Assembly: GCF_030409415.1 (NCBI RefSeq)
Contig: NZ_JAUFPW010000031.1
Span: 62,001 to 126,000 of the forward strand
Direction of reading: 5' to 3'
DNA length: 64,000 nucleotides
Origin: Pedobacter aquatilis
GTDB lineage: Bacteria; Bacteroidota; Bacteroidia; Sphingobacteriales; Sphingobacteriaceae
Part shown: positions 57,520 to 64,000 of the stretch, in pieces
Layout of the letters: each line of letters opens with the position of its first letter
Position numbering within the stretch: position 1 is the first letter of the stretch
Position numbers and translations under genes: made by a program
The notes under the pieces: generated by a model
What the model was told of the DNA's origin: nothing
Seen by the model: only the letters and a program-made list of their open reading frames with translations
Databases searched by the model: none

Positions 57520-58251
57520 CTACTTCAGCTTCTTAACTAAATTCAACCTCAATTCTTTAATCCCTTCAGCCACTAAACCAGCAATTTCTTTTGCTCCATT
57601 TGGGCTTAAATGTGTATTATCTTTTTTTCCTGCCGGATAATTTACATGGCCAGAATCAACGTAGTTAAATAATTTGATTGATGGTTTATCACCAAGTTTT
57701 GTAAGCAAATTTTCAGTTTTAGCCAACATATCAATTAATGGAACTTTAAGCGAATCCGCAACCTTTCGAGTAACATCAGGATATTTTCCATGCGTATCAA
57801 ACAGTTTTCCATCTTTAAAACTTCGCCTTGATATTGGTGTTAAAAGAACCGGAACCGCTTTTTTACTTCTCGTTTCTATAACGTAATTAATTAGATTTGC
57901 CTTAAACTCAGCAAGTGATGTTCCTATGGCTGGTTTATCTACCTTTTCATCGTTATGCCCAAATTCTATAAACACATAATCGCCAGGCTGAAGTTTTTCG
58001 ACAATTGGCTGCCATTGTTTCTCATTCAAGAAAGATTTGGTACTTCTACCGTTTAAAGCTCTATTATCTACAATAACCGTTTCCTTAAAAAATGATTGAA
58101 GTTCCATTCCCCATCCGGTTTCAGGAAAAGCTTTTGGCTGTTTATTCGCCGCAGTAGAATCACCAATTATATAAATTGTAGTTTGTTTCTGAACTGTGAA
58201 TGACATCAGTACCATCAAACCAATAAAGCCAAAGCTTAAAAATTTAAGCAT
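57520..58251 (-). CDS. SGNH/GDSL esterase, rhamnogalacturonan acetylesterase (CE12) type, copy 2
   Basis: A 243-residue secreted esterase starting MLKFLSFGFIGLMVLM, one base after the CE8 stop; longer frames run into that gene. Catalytic blocks: YIIGDSTAANKQ (Ser), ALNGRSTKSFL (Gly), IEFGHNDEKVD (Asn), and KDNTHLSPNGAKEIA (Asp and His). It is the same family as the esterase at 39301 but clearly divergent. A role in pectin de-acetylation is inferred from family and from its position downstream of susC-susD-CE8. Confidence 0.87.
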   Translation of the reverse strand: MLKFLSFGFIGLMVLMSFTVQKQTTIYIIGDSTAANKQPKAFPETGWGMELQSFFKETVIVDNRALNGRSTKSFLNEKQWQPIVEKLQPGDYVFIEFGHNDEKVDKPAIGTSLAEFKANLINYVIETRSKKAVPVLLTPISRRSFKDGKLFDTHGKYPDVTRKVADSLKVPLIDMLAKTENLLTKLGDKPSIKLFNYVDSGHVNYPAGKKDNTHLSPNGAKEIAGLVAEGIKELRLNLVKKLK

Positions 58252-58252
58252 T

Positions 58253-59263
58253 CTATTTTGTTGGATTCCAGCCATCATTTCCTTTTAAAATATTTTGAAC
58301 TGTATAATTTTTTGCGTCTTTTTTGCTTAATTGTTTAGACCAGCTTACTCTTTGCACTGTTGCTGAACCTTCACCAACATTTTCATATTCTGCATAGAAA
58401 GTGGTTTTTTCTTTATCAGGAAACATTGCATCGCCTTTCCAGGGATTCCAACCATCAACCGCAATATGTTTTCCCAAATCACAAAATAAAAAAACAGTTT
58501 TAGCGTGTGGGCGCCATGGTCTGCCGAGATAAGCCTTATTCACATTTGGTTCAGCAATCAATTTACAATGCAAAAATACAAACCCAAATGGTTGAGTTTT
58601 TAAGGTTGATGCTGCAGTTATAAATGAATTGGTTAAATTTTTAATTGTACAGCTTTCGAACACTACAGTTGCCGAACCAAAAATGAAATCGGTTGTACCC
58701 TCAATGTAGCAATTAGAATAGTATTGTCTGCTATTATCCGTCGCTAAATAAAGCGTATCCTGATTACCTAAAAAACTGCAATTAATTGCCGAAAACCTAT
58801 CGCCTTCTACATGCAATGCAACAGCTTGCCCTACTCTGCCAGCAGTATTCACAATGGTTAAATTTTGAAAGGTAACATCATTAGCCAATACCTGTACGGT
58901 GTAAGATGTGAACGTAGAAAACTTACTATTTCCAAATTCATCTTTACCAGACGCCACTTCTTTACCAGAATAATCGTTATTGCTTATGATGGTATTTTCC
59001 TTGCTTTCTCCAATTAAAAGAATTTTTGTTTTCCAAGATGGAATTACCAGCTTTTCATTATAAGTTCCGTTTTTAACAAAAATTTCAACCACTTGTTCAC
59101 CTAAATCACGGATAGAATTTACAGCTTCCTGAATGGTTTTGTAATTACCATTTCCGCTCATATCTACAGTAATTTTCGAAGGATATGTTTTTTGCGCTAA
59201 TAAATTGCTTCCAGTAATCAGAAGAAAAAACAATACTAAAAATTTTATTGAAATCAATTTCAT
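58253..59263 (-). CDS. Pectinesterase (CE8), copy 2
   Basis: A 336-residue secreted CE8 pectin methylesterase with signal peptide (about 1-24, ending SNLLAQ). Catalytic features: DVTFQNLTIVNTAGRVGQAV, the Asp in FLGNQDTLYLA, the Asp in GTTDFIFGSATVVFESC, and the Arg in YLGRPWRPHAKTVF. It ends one base before the CE12 start. A -7 box 35 bases upstream suggests it is transcribed separately from susC-susD. Differing loops compared with the copy at 41963 suggest different ester patterns or locations. Confidence 0.93.
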   Translation of the reverse strand: MKLISIKFLVLFFLLITGSNLLAQKTYPSKITVDMSGNGNYKTIQEAVNSIRDLGEQVVEIFVKNGTYNEKLVIPSWKTKILLIGESKENTIISNNDYSGKEVASGKDEFGNSKFSTFTSYTVQVLANDVTFQNLTIVNTAGRVGQAVALHVEGDRFSAINCSFLGNQDTLYLATDNSRQYYSNCYIEGTTDFIFGSATVVFESCTIKNLTNSFITAASTLKTQPFGFVFLHCKLIAEPNVNKAYLGRPWRPHAKTVFLFCDLGKHIAVDGWNPWKGDAMFPDKEKTTFYAEYENVGEGSATVQRVSWSKQLSKKDAKNYTVQNILKGNDGWNPTK

Positions 59264-59297
59264 GTTAATAAATAATAGCTTTTGAAAATACGCAATA

Positions 59298-59305
59298 CAA
59301 ATCTA
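59298..59305 (-). promoter_or_regulatory. -7 box for the CE8-CE12 pair
   Basis: On the leftward strand the sequence reads TAGATTTG, an exact TAnnTTTG match, 35 bases before the CE8 ATG and just after the susD terminator-like hairpin. Confidence 0.5.
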
Positions 59306-59315
59306 TTTAACAGAG

Positions 59316-59338
59316 AAAGGGCTAATAAATAGCCCTTT
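59316..59338 (-). terminator. Hairpin after susD
   Basis: Perfect 9-bp stem AAAGGGCTA (59316-59324) and TAGCCCTTT (59330-59338) with a five-base loop. It lies 28 bases beyond the susD stop and just upstream of the CE8 promoter. The T run is short, so partial read-through is likely. Confidence 0.65.
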
Positions 59339-59366
59339 CATTGATTAATTGTTTGGTTGTAATTTT

Positions 59367-61160
59367 TTAGTAGCCATATAATTGTCCGCCCAATTTTGGG
59401 TTAGCATCAATTACAGATTGAGGCAATGGCAACAATTCGCTTTTATTGGGTGTAAATGCAACGGCATAATAAGCCAATAAGGTGCTGTTAATTGTTGCAG
59501 GATTAACCCATGCAATACTTGCCGAGCCTGCCGGAGCTGCTGGAGATGGCGAATAAAATGAGTTAAGCCATACTACAGTTGCTTGATTTGGTGTGTAATA
59601 CATGGTTGCAGGCAAATTTGCGTAAGGCGCAGATCTAGCTGCCATCAACGCTAAATTTGCTTTAGCTTCTGCAATTTTTGAAGCCAGCATATTCCATCTG
59701 ATTAAATCATATTTACGAATGCCTTCGCCACCAAATTCAAACTGACGCTCTTTAACAATAGCATTAAAGAAACCTGTATAGTCAGTTGGTGTTGTTCCGA
59801 TTAATGATGCCGTACCGCCAAAACCACGAACCCTAACTTGTTCAAAAGCAGCTTTTGCAGCAGCACTTGGGCCAGCATTTAACTCGTTATCAGCTTCTGC
59901 AAACATTAATAAAACATCAGAAAAACGAATAACAGGCCAGTTCACACCAAAGTATTGCGAAGCACTTGTTAGTACCGAGGGTGTTTGCCAATCTCTTCTA
60001 AATTTGCCGTCAAGCATGGTCACCATCGAACGCGGACGTAATGTTAACTCTAAGTTGTTATCGTACGGAGCACAAGTAACATCTCTACGTTTGTCATTTG
60101 CATCAAAAGCATAAAAATAAGTTGGTAAAATGGTTAGAGCTGCGTTTCCAAAAGCAGTTGTACCTGGTGTTGCCACTGTAAACTGGCGAGGACCATTATA
60201 GTAACCTAACTTGCTATCGCCAACGCCTGAACTTCCACCAGTCATACCAACTTCCCACAAAATTTCTCCATTTGGTTCAAATCTATGCGCATTAAGTCCA
60301 TCCTTAAAAACAGATTGAAAACTAGCATTTAACTTATGATCGGGTCTAGCCATGATAATTGCACACTCATCTTTTGCAATTTGATAGAAAGTCTTGTAAT
60401 CAGCATTACGTTTCATAGTTCTATCACTACGAAGTGAATAACCACCTCTAAACAAGGCATATCTGGCCCTTAGCGCTCTAATTGCGCCTTGATTTAATCT
60501 ATCACTCGTTACCGATGATTCTGTACGCCAAGGCACTAAAGGTGCTGCAATAGCTAAATCTCTTATAATTCTATTGTAAATCGTGTCTCTATCCGTTCTT
60601 CCGTTATATGGATCGCTAACATTAATAGATGAAGTAAACTGAGCCGGAACATCACCCCAATTTCTAACAACCTCAAAATAAAATTGAGCTCTTAATGCCA
60701 AGGCTTCACCATAAAGTCTCTTTAATTCCTTTTGATCTGCTGAACTACCGTTGTTGTAAGCATCCATTTTTGGGATATTATCAATACAAATATTAGCACG
60801 TTCTATACCTGTGTATAATTGGTTAAATGGCCCGGCAAGTTGTGTGTTTGCCGGCTGGACGTTAAAATGCGCAATATCTCTACGCTCATTGTCAGGATAA
60901 GGTGTTCCACCTTGCCCCATCATTTCATCGTTATCGTAAGGATAATACATACTCAAACGTATGCCATATCCTTGATCGCCTCCTAAAGCAGAGTATGCAC
61001 CCAATACAGCCTTTTGAGCGTTAGTTACACTGCTAAATACATAATCGTTTCCGAAAGAAGAGATAGGCTCTACCTCTAAAAATTTTTTACAAGAAGAAAC
61101 TGTAAAAAGTGTTGTGGTGATAAATAATCCACCTATCATTAGTTTTAAATTCGTTTTCAT
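59367..61160 (-). CDS. susD: SusD/RagB family outer-membrane glycan-binding lipoprotein
   Basis: A 597-residue SusD-like lipoprotein with signal ending VSSC (Cys24), followed by KKFLEVEP, the usual start after the anchor. The N-terminal TPR-like part has FGNDYVFSSVTNAQKAVLGA and YTGIERANICIDNIPKMDAY. The C-terminal family block is FEFGGEGIRKYDLIRWNML, and it ends with ELLPLPQSVIDANPKLGGQL. It sits over the SusC barrel as the lid that captures oligosaccharides. The pectin-degrading neighbours suggest galacturonan or rhamnogalacturonan pieces as the ligand. It is ten bases after the SusC stop. Confidence 0.94.
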   Translation of the reverse strand: MKTNLKLMIGGLFITTTLFTVSSCKKFLEVEPISSFGNDYVFSSVTNAQKAVLGAYSALGGDQGYGIRLSMYYPYDNDEMMGQGGTPYPDNERRDIAHFNVQPANTQLAGPFNQLYTGIERANICIDNIPKMDAYNNGSSADQKELKRLYGEALALRAQFYFEVVRNWGDVPAQFTSSINVSDPYNGRTDRDTIYNRIIRDLAIAAPLVPWRTESSVTSDRLNQGAIRALRARYALFRGGYSLRSDRTMKRNADYKTFYQIAKDECAIIMARPDHKLNASFQSVFKDGLNAHRFEPNGEILWEVGMTGGSSGVGDSKLGYYNGPRQFTVATPGTTAFGNAALTILPTYFYAFDANDKRRDVTCAPYDNNLELTLRPRSMVTMLDGKFRRDWQTPSVLTSASQYFGVNWPVIRFSDVLLMFAEADNELNAGPSAAAKAAFEQVRVRGFGGTASLIGTTPTDYTGFFNAIVKERQFEFGGEGIRKYDLIRWNMLASKIAEAKANLALMAARSAPYANLPATMYYTPNQATVVWLNSFYSPSPAAPAGSASIAWVNPATINSTLLAYYAVAFTPNKSELLPLPQSVIDANPKLGGQLYGY

Positions 61161-61170
61161 TTTGCTCAGT

Positions 61171-64000
61171 TTAAAGCGTAAAGTTTATACCAAAAATAAA
61201 TGCTCTGCTACGAGGGTATGCGGAGTAATCTACACCAGGCGTTGTACCAGTTGAACGGCGGGTATTTACCTCAGGATCGTAACCAGAATAGTTTGTAATT
61301 ACTGCGAGGTTATTCACCGTTGCGTAAAAACGCATTCTGTTAATTTTTATTTTTTTAAGTAATTCACTTGGCATTGTATAACCTAAAGTGATGTTGTTAA
61401 TCCTTAAAAAAGAACCATCTTCTACAGCGTAAGAATTTACAAAAAAGGAACTGTTACTGGTTAAAGGACTCCAAAGTGTAGCATTAGCATTAAGTGCAGC
61501 CAATTCAGTTGGGTCGGTAACTACAACGCCTTGGTCGTTTACATTTCTCCATCTGCCATTCATGGTGGCCAAAAGGTTACCGTTAGCAGTATAACCACTT
61601 GTAAACTCAAGCTTATTCGCGTTTAAAATATCGTTCCCAACCTGGAAGTTTACAAATACATTTAAATCCCAGTTTTTATAGGTAAATGATTGATTAAAAC
61701 CACCTGTGTATTTCGGATTTGCATCACCAATAATGGTTCTGTCGTTTGTAATGTCAACAATTCCATCGCCATTTAAATCCTTAAATTTGATTACGCCCGG
61801 TTTTGGTGTTAATGAAGTTACGCTCGAGTTATTTGGTACGCCAGGTTTTAGAGTATAAACGCCATTTGCGTAGTTAAAATCTTCTATTTTGTAGAAACCA
61901 TCATTTACTAAACCGTACATTTTACCCACGGCTTGTCCAACTGCCACCTGGTAATCTGCGGGTACATTTGTTCCTGCCCAACCAGAATTTATCAAGAAAG
62001 ATTTTTGGAACTCGCCAAGACTTTCAACTCTGTTTTTGTTGAAGGAGATATTAAAGTTAGTAGACCAAGAGAAATTTTTAGTTTGAATTGGTGTTCCATT
62101 TATTTGAAACTCTATCCCTTTATTACTTGTAGAGCCGATGTTTTGAAGTTGAAAAGCATAACCGCTTGTTGATGGGAACGGATTATTAACTAGTAAACCT
62201 TTTGTTTTGTTGCTATAAAGATCCAAAGAGAATTGCAATCTGTTATTCAAAAACCCTGCGTCTAAACCAATATTTCTAGATATAGTAGTTTCCCATTTCA
62301 AATTTGGATTAGCCAGTTCAGGCGCAACCAATGCCGTAACCAAAGTATTATTGATATCGTAAAAAGCTGTTGGTCTGAATTGAGTGGTGTACAAGAAATC
62401 GGCAATTCTGTTATTACCAGCTTCACCATAACTTACCCTCAATTTCAAATCATTCATACGGATTGCAGTTTTGAAGTTTTCCATAAATTTCTCATCAGAA
62501 ATTCTCCAGGCCAATGAACCTGACGGGAAATAACCCCACTTATTGCCTTCAGCAAATTTTGAAGAACCATCGGCCCTCATACTTAAGGTTAACAAATATT
62601 TTTTATCGAATGAATAATTTAATCTACTAAAAACAGAAAATAATCTTGCAGTCAAATCGCTAGATGTTGCCGCACCGGCAGGTGTTGTACCCAAAGCCAT
62701 ATTAGATAAAGCTCGTTCAGCAGTTATCCCGATAGGAAATAACCTGTTTTCTGTAAAATACGCTTGTAATTTATCTTGGTAAAGCTCCTGACCGATTAAT
62801 GCATCGATGCTGTGGTGTTTGCTAAATTCGGTTTTTGAGCCAGAGTTTGTATATGAAATTACGTTTGAATTGTTAATGGTTTGCCTATTTGATGTACCAA
62901 TGGAAGCAATTGGTTGCGAAGAACCAACAAGTCTGGATTCGTTGGTAATAATATCATTAAAAATATTAGTGCGGTTATTGCTAAAATCTAATCCCAATGT
63001 ACTTTTGAATGATAACCCTTTATAAATTGTGTAGTTAAAGTACCCGTTAAAATTGGTTACGTTGGTAAGTACTTTCTTATATTCTGCATCATTTAATAAT
63101 AGTGGATTTACCAAGGAAAGACTATTTCCATTCGTTTCGCTGGCATAATCCGGGTCGTAAGCGTAAACATCCTGACCTTTAACCAACAGCGGTCTGTACT
63201 TTACAGCTTGGCGTAATCTATTAAGCGATGAAGAACCTTCGCTACTTGTACCAGCGCCATTTACAACCGTGTTGTTATACCTTACATTAAAACCAACTTT
63301 TAGCTTATTGTTAAACTTATGGTCGAACTTAAAGTTGATTAACTTTCTGTCGAAATCTGAGGCAAGCATTACACCATCTTCAGTATTTGATGTTACACTC
63401 AAGTTAAAGGTAGATTTTGCATCGCCACCAGTTACCGCAACATTATGTGTTTGCATTAACGCATTTCTGCCGAATAGTTCTTCCTGCCAATCTACAAACT
63501 GTGAATTTCTGAAACTTTCCAAATCGCTAAAAGCACCATAATAACCTGCATACAAACTTTCTGCGGTTGCATTACCACGACTGGCTTCATATTGATATTT
63601 AACAAAATCGTAAGGATTCATCACTTCTAATTTGTTTGCCAATTGCCTAAATCCAACCAAACCATTGTAGTTAATCTGAGTTTTCATTTCTCTACCGCCC
63701 TTAGTGGTAATTAAAACCACACCATTTGCACCACGAGAACCATAGATAGCCGTTGCAGAAGCATCTTTTAAAACATCAATACTTTCAATATCCTGTGGAG
63801 ATAGTACAGATAATGCATTTTCTACCTGAATACCATCAACAACGTATAGTGGTGTATTATCTTGAGTAATTGAGCCGCCACCACGAACTCTAATTTGAGC
63901 GCTTGCATTCGGCGTACCTTCAGAAACTGTTATCTGAACACCTGCTAATCGACCAGCAATTGATTCTGCAAGGGAGTTATTCGGAATATCCTTTAATTGT
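61171..64000 (-). CDS. susC: SusC/RagA family TonB-dependent transporter, 5' end cut by window
   Basis: At least 942 residues; the frame stays open to the window edge, so the start, signal peptide and carboxypeptidase-like domain are outside. The plug domain is recognisable: IAGRLAGVQITVSEG, TPLYVVDGIQVEN, and the hallmark YGSRGANGVVLITTKGG. The barrel follows and ends in the terminal strand RAFIFGINFTL. With SusD it should import oligosaccharides using TonB energy. The barrel resembles those of pectin loci only by neighbourhood. An internal ATG at 63720 is not the start. Confidence 0.95.
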   Translation of the reverse strand, partial: QLKDIPNNSLAESIAGRLAGVQITVSEGTPNASAQIRVRGGGSITQDNTPLYVVDGIQVENALSVLSPQDIESIDVLKDASATAIYGSRGANGVVLITTKGGREMKTQINYNGLVGFRQLANKLEVMNPYDFVKYQYEASRGNATAESLYAGYYGAFSDLESFRNSQFVDWQEELFGRNALMQTHNVAVTGGDAKSTFNLSVTSNTEDGVMLASDFDRKLINFKFDHKFNNKLKVGFNVRYNNTVVNGAGTSSEGSSSLNRLRQAVKYRPLLVKGQDVYAYDPDYASETNGNSLSLVNPLLLNDAEYKKVLTNVTNFNGYFNYTIYKGLSFKSTLGLDFSNNRTNIFNDIITNESRLVGSSQPIASIGTSNRQTINNSNVISYTNSGSKTEFSKHHSIDALIGQELYQDKLQAYFTENRLFPIGITAERALSNMALGTTPAGAATSSDLTARLFSVFSRLNYSFDKKYLLTLSMRADGSSKFAEGNKWGYFPSGSLAWRISDEKFMENFKTAIRMNDLKLRVSYGEAGNNRIADFLYTTQFRPTAFYDINNTLVTALVAPELANPNLKWETTISRNIGLDAGFLNNRLQFSLDLYSNKTKGLLVNNPFPSTSGYAFQLQNIGSTSNKGIEFQINGTPIQTKNFSWSTNFNISFNKNRVESLGEFQKSFLINSGWAGTNVPADYQVAVGQAVGKMYGLVNDGFYKIEDFNYANGVYTLKPGVPNNSSVTSLTPKPGVIKFKDLNGDGIVDITNDRTIIGDANPKYTGGFNQSFTYKNWDLNVFVNFQVGNDILNANKLEFTSGYTANGNLLATMNGRWRNVNDQGVVVTDPTELAALNANATLWSPLTSNSSFFVNSYAVEDGSFLRINNITLGYTMPSELLKKIKINRMRFYATVNNLAVITNYSGYDPEVNTRRSTGTTPGVDYSAYPRSRAFIFGINFTL

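Noticed and set aside
1-64000. CRISPR arrays, tRNA or rRNA genes, insertion sequences and prophage genes
   Set aside because: I looked for evenly spaced direct repeats, CCA-ended cloverleaf patterns, transposase or integrase motifs, and found none that hold.

Overview
The window reads as chromosomal DNA from a Bacteroidota of the Sphingobacteriaceae type, close to Pedobacter. Supporting signs are AT-rich DNA with weak ribosome binding sites, promoters with the Bacteroidota -7 box TAnnTTTG, a SusC/SusD pair, the gliding-type lipoprotein GldD, GLPGLI and GIN-domain proteins, and dispersed intergenic hairpins. The genus is inferred from gene content only. No tRNA, rRNA, CRISPR array, transposase or phage gene was seen.

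Positions 1-39260 are mostly housekeeping or small-function genes in short transcription units: an SPFH membrane protein, an M13 metallopeptidase lipoprotein, a small XRE regulator between two tiny membrane proteins, a CapA-like lipoprotein, an NlpC/P60 hydrolase, pyruvate dehydrogenase E1-alpha and E2, a cupin, a serine hydrolase, YbaB with a metallo-hydrolase, DNA polymerase I, a DNA/tRNA-modification cluster (tag, a broken alkyltransferase-like gene, trmB), GDP-fucose synthase, a GLPGLI/outer-membrane receptor pair, an ALDH7-type dehydrogenase, a TPR protein, a phosphosulfolactate synthase-like protein, aroE, gldD, an FtsX-type permease, csaA, a tadA-like deaminase, superoxide dismutase, and an OxyR regulator divergent from an AhpD-like protein.

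Positions 39301-64000 form a pectin utilisation locus in three arms. A leftward GH43-CE12 pair diverges from a long rightward run: CE8 pectinesterase, GH28, GH105 with an extra C-terminal domain, PL10 pectate lyase, uxaB, uxaA, uxaC, kdgK, kdgA, a hexuronate MFS transporter and a GapN-like aldehyde dehydrogenase. A leftward susC-susD-CE8-CE12 arm converges on it, with susC cut by the window edge. Together these could de-esterify and cut homogalacturonan and rhamnogalacturonan side structures, import galacturonate, and convert it through tagaturonate, altronate, KDG and KDPG to pyruvate and glyceraldehyde 3-phosphate. The GapN-like enzyme could oxidise the latter directly to 3-phosphoglycerate. 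KduI/KduD, needed for the unsaturated uronate made by the lyase and GH105, and a dedicated regulator are not in the window.

The least explained signals lie outside the proteins. They are three families of dispersed intergenic hairpins (one pair of copies differs by a compensatory base-pair change), a 14-bp-arm palindrome before the XRE gene, inverted repeats in three gaps inside the uronate operon, LacI-type operator-like sequences in the pectin locus, terminators that overlap the next gene's promoter, and a 13-bp-type deletion that breaks an alkyltransferase-like gene.
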